Shown in pieces: positions 1-12,076 of a stretch of 64,000 nt of DNA (its first letter is position 1; each line of letters opens with the position of its first letter). Position numbers and translations under genes: made by a program. The DNA is from Usnea hakonensis. Taxonomy: Eukaryota > Ascomycota > Lecanoromycetes > Lecanorales > Parmeliaceae. Under the pieces are notes generated by a model, which ran no database searches, had not been told where the DNA came from, and saw only the letters and a list, made by a program, of their open reading frames with translations. The DNA is taken from positions 1 through 64,000 of the forward strand of contig BLJB01000052.1 of the NCBI GenBank assembly GCA_013423325.1, given 5' to 3'.

Positions 1-554
1 AACCTCGCGAAAGCCGAAAGCTCCGCCCTAATCCAGATACGAACAGAGAAGATCGGGCTAGCATAGTTCCTCTTCCGTCGTAAGGTCCCGGGTATCTATA
101 TAGCTAGCTACGAATACGGCTAGNNTTCTATCCGAGGCTAGGATAATTTAGACTAGTACTTCTAGAATCCGCGGGAACTAGTAACCTATAGAGAATACTA
201 ACTACCCTAAGGGGGGCGAGGGCGTTAACTAGATAGCTAATCTAATCTAGCCTCCTAGGCTAGTATTCCCTAGTAAAAGACTAGTTATATAGGGGTAGAG
301 CGGCCTAAGGGGCGCGAGTATCGATATAAAGAGGGTAGAGGAATACGAGTATAGGGGATATCGAGCGGTAATAGTCGAAGGTAGTATATAGACTTAAAAC
401 AGTAGAGATAAGTAGGAGCATAGTAAGGTTTTTTACCCTAGTAGTAGTAATACTACAAAGGTTTCCCTTATACTATTACTATAGAGCTTCCCGTAATTAT
501 CTTTCACATAGTTAGATAGACACGAGTATGAATTCCAATCCAATCCAATCCAAG
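1..554 (+). mobile_element. 3' end of a Tad-like LINE (RIP-mutated)
   Basis: Frame 1 from the first base reads KAESSALIQIRTEKIGLA, then after one stop FLFRRKVPGIY. This resembles the C-terminal end of ORF2 (after reverse transcriptase and RNase H) in fungal Tad-clade LINEs, which have a similar 'QIRTGKIGLxxFLxRRRVPG' stretch. The protein match is from memory. A non-coding 3' part follows and ends in a short tandem tail of AATCC units (about 531-554), a normal way for these elements to end. The 3' part just before the tail resembles the end of the 1.78-kb LINE-related elements in this window (shared GATAGACACGA / GGTAGACACGA). The 5' part lies outside the window. Stops and TpA richness mark it as RIP-damaged and dead. 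Confidence 0.7.
124..125. other. Two undetermined bases (N)
   Basis: Two N characters interrupt the LINE remnant. They are the only ambiguous bases I noticed in the window and show an assembly or base-calling uncertainty. Confidence 0.99.
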
Positions 555-1953
555 ATCTCTAATATATATAAAATAAATATATTATTTCTAATTCTAATTT
601 TATATAGTCTATTAATAGTTATAATAAGCTATAGAATTTTAATATTAAAATCTATATTAGAATTAATATCTATACTCGATATGTATCCTAATATATAATA
701 GGGATTTTAAATTATATAACTATTAATTATTTATATAATTATTTTAATATAATCTCCTTTTCTACTTTTAATTAATAATCTTAATTTATATAATTTAATT
801 ATAATATTAAGATTATTTTAATAGCTTATATATATTTTACTCTTTAATAAATATATAATTTAGAAATAATATTTAGGAACTATTATATATATAGTATAAA
901 TATTACTAATTAATAAATTAAGTTATAATAGATCTAATTAATTAAATCTTTTTTTAGAAAATAGATTAATTTCTTTTATATATTTAAAGATTCTAACCTC
1001 TTTTTTAAAGATTTACTTTTAGACTAGATTATAATCCTTACTATCTATCTATCTATAATTCGTATAGAGATTATATAATTTATTAATAAATAAAATATAT
1101 ATAATATATATTAATAATTATATTATTTAAAGTCAATATAGAGAAAATTATTAGTTCTATTTTATTATTTTAAAAAAGAGATTAAGAACTATAGATTTAA
1201 ATTATATTAATTAATTTTTACTTATTTATATAAGGATATAGAAGATTATAATAAATCTTTTTTTATATAAAGTATTATTTTTTTCTAATATTTTAAATAT
1301 CTTTACTTTTATATAAAGCATATATTTAAAAATCTCTATCTTATATAAAGATTAAATATATATTATTAATTATACTTTTTTTTTTATATATCTTTATATA
1401 AAGAAATAATTATTAATAAAGTTATAGATTTCGATAAATATCTTTTATTCTTTATATTAAAATAATATAATATCTTTTTATATTAATAAGACTTTAATTT
1501 ATATATACTTTTTTTAATCTCTAAAAATAAATAATAGTTATTATAGCTAGTTTATTATTATATACTTTATATAAAGATTAATTATTAAATAATTTAAAGT
1601 CTCGAGCCTTAATTTAGATTTTATAAAACTCTAAATAATATAGTAGTCTAGAAAGGTCTAGATTTATAATTAGCTAAAAATATATAATAGATAGAGCTTT
1701 AAAAGAAGAGTTTTAATAAAGAGTTTATAAAATAGATTTAAAAATTTAAAGGAATTTTATAAAGTTAGTATAGATATTTTTTTATATAACTCTATCTTTC
1801 TTTATCTTTTCTTTATATAGCTCTACCTCTCTCCCCCCTTCTTTTAAAATACTAGAAATTATAACTATCTCTAATTTAAAAGATATTATTTATTTCTAGA
1901 TATTAAGATATAATCTAATTAATAATATATATATATAATTAATATAATAATAT
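555..1953. other. AT-rich RIP-mutated DNA, no recognisable gene
   Basis: About 1.4 kb composed almost wholly of A and T, with CpA and TpG nearly absent. No reading frame or terminal repeat is recognisable. The palindrome-like string TTTATATAAAG recurs several times (for example around 1260-1580). The same style of sequence resumes at 11342-11902 and 33941-35300, so these blocks could be parts of one older repeat split by later insertions. That link is inference. Confidence 0.6.
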
Positions 1954-2353
1954 TTTGAATTTTTGAATTTGAATTTATACGTCGTGTCTACCTAAACTTC
2001 GAAAGGTAATTACGGGATCCTTTAACTCTTATTAACTCGTAGTAAGAAAACTATTTGATACTATTATCTTACGTATATACTATTAGGGAAAAACCTTACT
2101 ACTTCTCTATATATATATTACTATCTATATATAGATCTAAATACTACTTTAGTTATATCTCCGTTAAGATTTCGCTATTATTTATATTCCTCCTACTACG
2201 ATTTCCTTCTCTAAAGCTTAAATCTTAGTAATCTTAATCTAGATTTAGATTAACTCCTTCTCGCTAAGTTTCCGGCCTTAGTTTATACTCTTCTTAATCC
2301 TTTCTTAGAGTATAGCTTTTAGTTCTTCGGATCTACTCCTTTAGATCGAGGCT

Positions 2354-2533
2354 TGTTGGGTAGCAACAGTGACAGTGACAATAGCAATGGCTATAAGTGA
2401 ATATATGGATGTGAATAATGAAGTCTAAAAAGGAAGATCACTATATACAGTGAATCACCCAAATTACTAAGCTACTAGTAAGAATAATACTAAGTAATAG
2501 TAGTAAAATAGGAAGGTAGTAATTACTATAATA
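2354..2533 (-). repeat. Gypsy1 LTR, left copy (3' LTR)
   Basis: A 180-bp direct repeat of 9759-9938. Its outer part (about 2354-2463) still has many CpA and TpG; the inner part has lost nearly all of them. The left edge abuts the target duplication AGGCT. Confidence 0.93.
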
Positions 2534-5500
2534 GTACTATAAATAAAGTAAAAAGGCAGCGTCCCCGCTACTATAATAATAATAGTAATAAATACTTACT
2601 ACTTTAATAGATAATAGTAATTCCCGCTACCTCGGGCTTTCCTAGGTTTATAGTAGATATTTTTAATAATTATATTTAGGATAACTATATTAAACGGTAA
2701 TAAGGCTATTTATAGTAATAATATAGTTATTATAGTAATTTCTAATTTCTTTAGGAGAGTAACTAGGAATACTATAGCTAGAAAATATATTTCCTAGTAC
2801 TCTACCTAGTTAATAAGGATAGAAATTTACGGTTACAAAAGAGACTTCTAGTAATAGTATTTAGAAGTCTTAGTTAAGATAGCTATAAATAAGTACTATA
2901 TATATTTAATAAGACTATCTAGTCTTTAAGTATCCTTTCTAGGACGTCCCCTCTTTCTTAGTATAGTAGCTTTAGTATCTAGTATTTCTAGAGTTACGGT
3001 AATACGTCTAGTACTCCTAAGAGGTAAATATATCTAGGCCTTATATTTCTAAATTAATTTCTAAGTATTTTCTAGATTATCCGCCTTATACTATATATTA
3101 TATTAGTTACCGTATCCTTTTTACTTAACTAAGTATTCTACTTTTCTTTAGGAAGTACGCTTATTAAGTAGTATCTTAATAGAATAATAGTTATTTTCGC
3201 CTCCTTTTTCCTTAACCGGGGGTAGCTTATAATTACGTATCCTTCTATATAGATCTAAAGCTTCTTTATAAGTAGGTTCTAACTAGGTAATAGAAACGAT
3301 AGGATAGATCTTTATTAATAAGGATAGATTAATATAGTAAGCTAGTTTTCCTATTTTCTCTAGAACTTTAAATAGGCTAACGCGCTAATTATAGAGCTTA
3401 TAGTTAGAAACGCTAGGAATTTTATAACTATAATATAATTATAAAAAAACTATATTTCCCTTAGATATATTAAATAACTTATAGGAACTATTATAGTATA
3501 TTTTAGCTATAACGTTTATAAAAGTAATCGAATCTTTAGCTTATTCTCTTTTTATTTGCTATAATTTGCTAAAATCCTTCTACGGCAATTCGAATAATAG
3601 TTCTAGAGAGTCTTAGATATTAAAATTATAAAGGATTTTATTTAATAATATTTTAGTAGAGGTATTTTTTACGTTATTTAGGCTTTCTTATAGATATAGT
3701 ATTACGGTAATCTAGTCTACGCCTAGGTTTACTATAATAAAGTAATATATTATAATCTTAATAGTTTAATTTATTCGTTTAGACTACCTATCCGTCTATA
3801 GATAGTATACCGTAGATATAAGTATCTCTATATCTAGCTTCTAAAATATAGTAAGCTAGAACTAGGATATAAATTTACTATCGCGGTTACTAATTATTAT
3901 ATATAGTATACCCTAGCCTTATTATACTAACGTTACTAGGACTCGGTTGGCCTAGTTAGAAGTATTCTACGTAGATTTTCCGAGAATTAAGTAAACTCTC
4001 TTTAAGAATTTATTAGTTACCGTAAGTAATATATCTATCCTATTAGTAATAATTAGTAAAGTAATTATAAATTCTATAATAATAGTATAGAAAGGAATCC
4101 TAGGCCTATTAATAGGTATTATACTACCGTATAGCTAGTATCTCTTAGTTTAGTTTAGCTTATAATCCGGGTAGTAATTAATATAAGTACGTAGATATTT
4201 TAATAGATACCTAAGGTATAATAATATAGTAATACGCTCGTATATCCTATAAAATCTACTATAATATTACTAATTATATACTAGCTTAAAGATTTCCTTT
4301 TCTAGTAAGTTAGGAATATATAACCTCTTCCGACTATTATTAAAGTTAGTATAGTAAAGTAATCTATCTCGTAACTTAAAACGTAATCTAAACTTCTAGT
4401 TAGCTAGATCGATATCTAGCTATTACGATAATACTCCTACTTCTATAGTAGGACCCTATACTATATTACTTTCGGCTTCTTTACTAGCTTTCTTTAGTAT
4501 ATTAAGGACCTTATTCTATTACTTATCCTTAGTATACTCTATAACTAGACGTTCCTTAAATTCCTAAGATATTTCTACTAGAATAATATAGAAGCTAACT
4601 AGAATATCTAAGGATATTTCTAAGAATACTTTCTAGGATCGTTTTTAAGATCCTTATAGTAGTATAGTAGATTCTTATAGTAATATAGATTCTTATAGTA
4701 ATATAGTTCTATATAATACTTCTAGGACTCCCGGACCGTCTTTAGTAATTTCTAATAAACCTGGGAGACGAGAGAGCGTATCCGGGACGATATTACTTTT
4801 TCTAGATTTATAACGGATAGATAGATTAAATATAGATAGATACTAGGAGGCTCTTATTAAATAAAGGTTAAGTTTATCTATATTAGATAAGGAGAGGCTA
4901 GTTTACCGGGAAATTAGAATAGCGGCGGAATAATCTATATATATAATTACGGGAGGCCTTTTTATTAACTCTACTATATACCGAATCTTTTTAATTATCT
5001 AGACGATTCCTACTACCTCTAACTTAGTAGGCTAATAATTTATTTCTGCCTAGTTTAGTATTTTACTAAGAAAAAGAATTAATTATATATCCATATATAG
5101 AAATAAGTTACTATTATTCTTAGGCTCTTTAACGGTATAATAAATTATTATAGTAAAGCTCTATTCTTTAGAAGTATCTAGATTAATAAATAATTTATAA
5201 CTAGGGTTGAAATAGATAAGAAATATAGGACTAGAAAAAGTACTTTAAAGGTCCTAAAAAGACTAGATTTTAATTATTATAGATTCGTAGTATAATATAC
5301 TTAATTAATATTTCCTAGTATATCTAGTAGCTTCCTTAGGAATTTTCTTAGTAAGTTCTATTTTCCTTTACTATAATAGATAAGTACGCTAGGCGTACTA
5401 AAGAATAGATAAACGTAACTAGCCTATTAATTCTAGAAAGATCTCTAGTTCCTATAGTATCTTAGGGAACTAGAGTAAGAAGATTATAATAAGCTTTTCC

Positions 5501-8500
5501 TCTAATATTAATAACCCTAGAGTATTAATATATTATCCTAATAGGATAACTAATAGGTATCCTAAAAATAACTTTTTAGGATTTAGGCTAATACGCTTTT
5601 CCTAGAAAAGATTAAAGATTATTCATAGATACTCGATATATTCTAATAACGTATAGGAGAAAATAATAATATCGTTAATATAGGCTTTAATAAATACTTA
5701 GTAAGGCTATAGTATTATATCCGTCTAATACTATACGTATAGGGGAGAGCCTTTATATCCTATTAATATAATATTAGATCTTTCCTATCCCCGATAGAAG
5801 ACTATTATAAGTTTATCGCGGTTAATAATTTTAATAAGAAATTAATAGAAGTAACCTTTTACGTTAATTATTATAATATACTAGTATCTAGCTATAGCGG
5901 CAATAATATCTAATTATAGAGATATTAGGTAACTATCTATTTTAGTAATCTTATTTAGGCCTCTTATATTAATTACTACTCTACCCTTTTTACTAGAAGG
6001 TATATCTCGCTAGACTACGAAATAAGGATAGCTAAATCTGATAGATTATATTACTTATTCTAATTTTCCTTAATTATATATTTTATTAAATATCTCGTTA
6101 ATAACTTATTTCTCTTTCGGGCTAACGGGGTAGATATATAAGGGCTTAGGAATTATATTAGATTTAAGATTAATTAGTATCTATTAGTCTTCTAGAATAT
6201 TTATAGTAGTACCGCGATTAGTCTATATTTATAGAAATTTCTAAGTAACTACTATAATCTATAACGCTTCTTCCGGATTACTATATACCGTAATATTATT
6301 AGATAAGGCGTACTCTAGATTTAGATTAATCTAAATATTTATCGTAGTAGGAGTAGCTATTAGTACTATTCCTAGAAGTAATATTCCCGGGGGTAATATT
6401 ACTAAGAGTAACGTTCCTAGGGATAACGCTCCTAGAAGTATAATTATATTAGTAAACGTAGTAGCGGTAGCTAGTAGATTAATAGCGAGATTCCTCTTCT
6501 ATAATTTAGTACTTCCTATTATAAGGTAAGTATTAGTATATACTACTATAAAGGCGCTATTTTATTTATACTTATAAATCGTTTCTAGCTTAGTTTTATA
6601 GGGTAGATATATATATCTTACGGTAGTATTATATACTTATACTATAGAAATTCCGATATTAATAATATAGATAAAAATACTATTAGTAGGGCTAAAGTCT
6701 TATATATAGTTAGATTTAAATAAGAAATCCCTATTATCCGGGATCTATCTATTATAGATAACTAGAATTTTCGTAGTAGTATCTAGTACTACCGTAATAA
6801 TTTCCTTAGAATAGATTATCCTTATCGTATTAGCCTAGGCTCGAGTAATAATATTAATAGATACTTCTAGTCCCTAATATTTTCCGAATCTATATACCCG
6901 GGTTTCCAGATTTATAGATATATCCTAGGGGGTTATTATATTAATTCTAATAAGAATATTGGCCTTAAGGTTATTAATAATATATACTTCTATTATTAGA
7001 TAAGTAGTTACGGTAACGCTATTAACTACGCTAGTAATATAAATAGTAATTATAGCGTATTTATTAGTATAGATAATCTTATTTCCTACTCCTCTTATAG
7101 GGATAGAAGACGCTATTTTCTTAATTTCTAGGCTTAGAATCTACTTTAGCAAATACGTATAATCTCCTAGTATTATACTATAACCGATATCTAGTAATAG
7201 CTTACTTTCTTTACTATCCGGGGTATACCGGACCTTTATAGTAGCGTACTTCTAAGTTCTAAAGCTAAACCCTAGTTTAGCCTTACTATTAAGCTTTACG
7301 GTAGACTAAATAATTATTCTAGTAGATATATAGTAAATAAGGTAAGCGGACTTCTAGGAATATTAGGAAACCTTTAATTTTATCTACTAGGATTTCTAGG
7401 AATATTTTTTATCGTAATCTTCTCGTATATATTTAAAAAGCTTATTTCTTAATAGAAAAGTAATATTATATTTACTATATATATATTTAACTTCTCTATT
7501 AATAAACTAGATATTATATATACTATTATAGTTAGTACTATCCTTATAAGCGCTTTTATATTTATAAGATCTAGAATTCTAGGAAAACTCGTCTCTTTCT
7601 AGGGGCTAGTCTTCTACTATATAGTACTAATATAATCCTATAGATCTATTATACTTATTGTTAAGACTTTCCTATACTTCCTCGCTATAAAATACCTTTT
7701 AGGAAGGCTACTAGGAATTCGGTCGGAAAGGCTACTAGTAACGATTTTGGCTATTACCGTAACCCGTTACTTTGACCGTAGGCAGGCCGATATAGGTATA
7801 GCTACGGTTATCTATTAGCGTTATTAAAAGTAGGCTAGAAAGGGGGCCGATTCTAGGAATTCTATACTTATAATAGTAGTAAATTTGACCTATTTTAGCT
7901 ATTAGTAATTTGTAGTCTTAGTTAACTAGGCTGATTTACGTTTAGTTACGGTAACCTATTTTGATTATTTAGGTAGCGGTACTAATTTAACTAGTAAGTA
8001 GGATTCTAGTACTAATAAGTAGAGTAACGGGGTTATAGCTTATATTAATATAAATAGATATCTAGTTAGTTATCTATCTAATTCGGACCTTAATTAGAGC
8101 CTTATTATTTACTACGATTAGATAAATTATACTAACTATATTACCCGATATCTCTATTACTATAATAAGGTTACCTATTTAACTAGTTTAACTAGAAGGA
8201 ATTTCTAGTAACGGTATTTCTTCCTCCTTATTAGTTAATATAAGCCTACTACTAATATTTATATTTATTAATATTCTTAAGAAAAGCGTTTACTATTATA
8301 CCTTCCCTAGATCTCTTAATATCTCTTTATAATTCTAAATTAATACTATTATAGATAATATCTAGCTAAGTCGATATAACCGTTATACTAGTATCCTTTA
8401 CGGACCTAAAGATCTTTTATATATATTCCCTAGGTTCTCTATATACTATAGTATTACGTATCGTATACCTTTCCTATAATACTGTATTAATAGCTATCGT

Positions 8501-9758
8501 AGTAGGTTCTTTAAACCTTATAATTAGTAGTATAGACTATTTATTAATACTACTACTAAACTTAGTAAGCCTTTTTTCCGTAATAGATATTTCTACTATC
8601 TACTATTCTAACGTAATACTATATAGGCTTATCTATAAATTTTCCTAGACTATACTTACGTCTTTAACTTTAGTAAGATCTTTAGTACGTTCGATAAATA
8701 GATAGATATTACGAAAATACGTTTTCTTACTAGTATATTTAATTACTGGTCTAGTCTTTAAGGACTTACCGTTATATATAGAATTAAAGAATCTAAGATC
8801 CGTAGGGTTCTATCTTAGCGGCTATAATTATCTATTACCGGAAGTATTTAATATTCCTAGTAATCCTAGTTTACCTTATAGCCCGATACCGCCCTAGGGT
8901 CCTTACTCCCCTCGTTATAGTAGATATTCCCGTATATAGCGAGCGATAGTATTACTAATAATAATATCTATATTAATATTTCTAGGCTAAGGATTCTAGG
9001 TATCTACTATTATAGTAGTAGGTAGAGGAGTACTTCTAGGTATAGATATTAGATTACTAGGATTAGTACGTAGATTACTACTAGATCTCGATAAGGACTA
9101 TACGGTAATAGATAATATAGTTCTTAATAGGATAGGAGTTATCTTTATAGACAGAGGTTTATAATATCGAAAGTAGTATCTAACTTCTAATAATACTCTT
9201 AGATCGTATATTTAGTTTTAGAATATTCTAAGAGACCGCTATAATTACTTTAGTATAGTATTCTAGCTAGTAGGGTATAGTAGTTCGCCTTAGCCTAACT
9301 AGATAGTAATTACCTTAGGACGGGAGTAGTAGTTTATAATATATATAGTAGTAATAGCGATATCTTATAGGATCTTATAATTATAGTTAGTAGCCTTAAC
9401 GAAGGCCTAGATTTAGTAGGCGGTATATATAAGTTATATAGAAATCCTAGGAGTAGTAATTAATATAGTAGCTAATATAGTAGTTAATACTAGATTAGTA
9501 GTCTAGGAATTAACTTTTAGTAATAGTAAGGCTTATTTAAAATAGACTTCCTAATAAGTAATAAGGATAGAATTTAATAGAAATAATAAGTTTACAGTAG
9601 AGTTTAATAGAAGTAATAAGAAATCGATAGATTTCTAAGTAGATAATAGTAGAAGTAATTAGGTGATCCTAGAGGACGGATCTAATACCTTAAAAAAGAC
9701 TAGTATCGTAGGTAATTAATAGTACCTAAGATACGGTAACTAAAAGTATTACTACTAC
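2534..9758 (-). pseudogene. Gypsy1 gag-pol remnant
   Basis: This is the internal region of Gypsy1, read on the minus strand. Recognisable pieces are reverse transcriptase around 5560-5950, with the sequence GYKGSPLYVQ upstream of AYINDIIIF, and integrase around 3700-4000. The upstream third (about 7300-9700) should hold gag and protease by position, but I could not identify motifs there. Every frame is broken by stops that fit CAA/CAG to TAA/TAG and TGG to TAG/TAA changes, the expected result of RIP. The region cannot encode a working protein. Confidence 0.85.
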
Positions 9759-9938
9759 TATTAGGTAGTAATAGTAATAGTAATAATAGTAATAGCTATA
9801 AGTAAATATATAGATATAAATAATAAAGTCTAAAAAGGAAGATCACTATATACAGTGAATCACCCAAATCGCCAAGCCACTAGTGAGAATAATACTAAGC
9901 AATAGTGGCAAAACAGGAAGGCAGCAATTGCCATAACA
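9759..9938 (-). repeat. Gypsy1 LTR, right copy (5' LTR)
   Basis: A 180-bp partner of 2354-2533. Here the inner part (9759 to about 9840) is RIP-mutated and the outer part (about 9842-9938) is not, the mirror image of the left copy. Just inside it on the minus strand is TAGTAATAC, a possible mutated primer-binding site. Confidence 0.93.
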
Positions 9939-11341
9939 AGGCTATAGATTCCTTTATCTTTATTTTCTCCTTCCTACTTTAGCTCCCCTTACTATTCGTT
10001 TTCTACTAATATTAATTATAGAATAGCCTTTTCTTCGCGAGCCTTTTTACTATATACCTCTTTATCTTAACCTTAAACTAATAGTCTATATCGTATATAG
10101 TATAGCCTTTCTTCCTATACGCCGCGTATCCCGGGGCTACTACCAATACTACTATTATATATATTCGGGTATTATACGTCTAATTATATTTAGCGTATCG
10201 TACCTCGTTTTAGTATATTCTCGTAATATAATTATATTCCTAATACCTATAGTATCTAGTTAGGAAGGCTATCTAGTTAAACCTCTCTACCGCTTTTATT
10301 TCCTTTACTTTAACGAGTCCGTTAAATATTAGGGTATCTACTATCTCTAGGGTCGAGAAGTTTAATACTAATAATAAGTACTTTTTTATTTTATAATTAT
10401 TAGATAACTACCTAATTCTTATAATTTTAAGTTCTAAATATATTTTCTAATTATTCTATTTAATCCTCCTCTTTATTTCTAGCTACATACTAATATCTAC
10501 TCTATTAACTTTAATACTATATACTATTATCGGGTATATCTTTTATATAATACTAGTTAACGCGTACTTCTCTATAAGCTAGGATATATCCTTCTCTAAA
10601 TCTTCTTTTACGTCCGTCGTAGTTATCTAGATTAGAAGGTTACTACTATAAAGATAGTACACTATCTCTAGCTATTCGACTCTCTCTCTTTATATCTATA
10701 TATCTTTTAGTTCCTTTAGAATCTCTTTTATTATTTCTCCTATACTCTTACTTTCCTTCTTATCTCTAACTTATATTAGGAGCTATCTCCGTTTTCTTAA
10801 ATCCTCTAGTTAGATTATATAGACTATAGCGCTAGAGGGGCCCTTTCTAAATATTTTAAATAGGTTTCTTTAACTCTATCTAATAGTTAGGCTATCTTAA
10901 TATATTAGCGTACTTATTTAGCTTCTTATTCGTTCCTTCTTATATTATCTCGTCTACTTTTCTTTCTTCTATTATAGCTCCGCGCGTAGCTTTATAATTT
11001 CTCGACTCTATCTTTCTATAAGTACTCGTATAATATTAATCGACGCGTTTCCCGCTACTTAATATTTATCTAATATAGGTTTAAATAGGATCTTAAGTAT
11101 CTAGAGTATCTCTTCTAGGCTCCCTATCTATATTATTAGTATTACGAATACGGTAGCTACGTCTTATTCTACTTCTATATTAATATACTCTACCCCTTTA
11201 GGGGTAGTAGTAGTCCCTATTATATCTATATCTAGTAGTATATCTTCTTCTTCTAGTTCCCTACCTAATATAAAAGGCTTCTCTTCGTGCTGGTTATTGT
11301 ACTTCATTTTCTACTTTATCTTTATATCAATATAATAATAT

Positions 11342-11902
11342 AATAATTATAAGATTATAAATTTTTATTTTATATAATCTAGCTCCCTCTTTCTTATTTA
11401 ATACTAATATCTATTAGATTATTAATATTTCTAATAATTCTTTAAGGCCTTCTTATATAAAGATATTAAAGATATTATATTATAATAATAATATATTTAA
11501 TAATAAAATATATACTTTTAATTAAAATAACTTTTATATAATAATTATAAATCTTCTCTATTAGAGCCTTAGTTTATATTCTATATTTAGGGGGTAATAG
11601 TTAAGAATATATATTAAAATAATCTAATTAGATACTTTATATTTAGAAAGAAATTAGTCCCTTTAATATCTAATTATATTTATATAAATATTATTACTAT
11701 TCTATAATTAGTATAGACTACTTTTATTAATAATAAACAGATTTTTAGTCTTACTAAAATTATTTAGATTAAAAAGATAGATAAGTATTCTATTCTTTTA
11801 TTATATAATTAATTAATTTCTATTTAGATTCGACTATAATTATAATTCTCTATTATATAATTATAGATTATTAAAACTTTATTTTTAAAAATATCTTTTA
11901 TA
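11342..11902. other. AT-rich RIP-mutated DNA between two elements
   Basis: This short block lies between the 5' end of the LINE-related element and the target duplication of Gypsy3. It has no recognisable gene, terminal repeat or motif. It is probably part of the same older sequence as 555-1953. Confidence 0.6.
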
Positions 11903-11907
11903 AATAC

Positions 11908-12076
11908 TATTACGGCCATTACCATTACTACCATAATAGGTACGCTAAGGTACTAGTAATAGTAGTACCGTAGCAATTAGTGCCGCAGCATATCTATAGA
12001 TTTCATAGTAGTAATAGTATATAACTTTTGACACACTCTACTTTCGTTTATAGATTATAATATAGAGGCTATAATA
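11908..12076 (+). repeat. Gypsy3 5' LTR
   Basis: A 169-bp copy matching the 3' LTR at 31974-33935 once its insertion is removed. The outer edge keeps unmutated CCATTACCATTACTACC, while the inner part is RIP-mutated. It is followed at once by TAGTATTAATACC, a possible mutated primer-binding site. Confidence 0.9.

Larger units (their letters stand above)
2354..9938 (-). mobile_element. Gypsy1: full-length Ty3/Gypsy LTR retrotransposon, RIP-dead
   Basis: This 7585-bp element has two 180-bp LTRs (2354-2533 and 9759-9938) beginning TGTT and ending AACA, or their RIP-mutated forms, and a perfect 5-bp target duplication AGGCT (2349-2353 and 9939-9943). On the minus strand the reverse-transcriptase active site reads AYINDIIIF (expected YIDD) at about 5671-5682. 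The integrase segment VYYL-TDR-SKRIN (expected YHxQTDGQSERxN) lies near 3770-3830. RT before integrase is the Ty3/Gypsy order. It interrupts the LINE-related element, so it is younger than that copy. Confidence 0.92.
1954..11328 (-). mobile_element. 1.78-kb LINE-related element with ORF1 only, split by Gypsy1
   Basis: Read on the minus strand, the element begins near 11328. A start codon follows, with codons for MKYNNQHEEKPF-like residues (11279-11308 region), and it ends in a TTCAAA-type tail at 1954-1976. The 13-bp direct repeat AATATAATAATAT flanks it (1941-1953 and 11329-11341), as expected for target-primed insertion of a LINE, although the sequence is low in complexity. After removing the Gypsy1 insertion and its AGGCT duplication, about 1780 bp remain, the same length as the uninterrupted copy at 32026-33805. 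No reverse transcriptase is present. The single long RIP-damaged frame looks like an ORF1 (gag-like) protein, so the element is probably non-autonomous. Confidence 0.75.
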
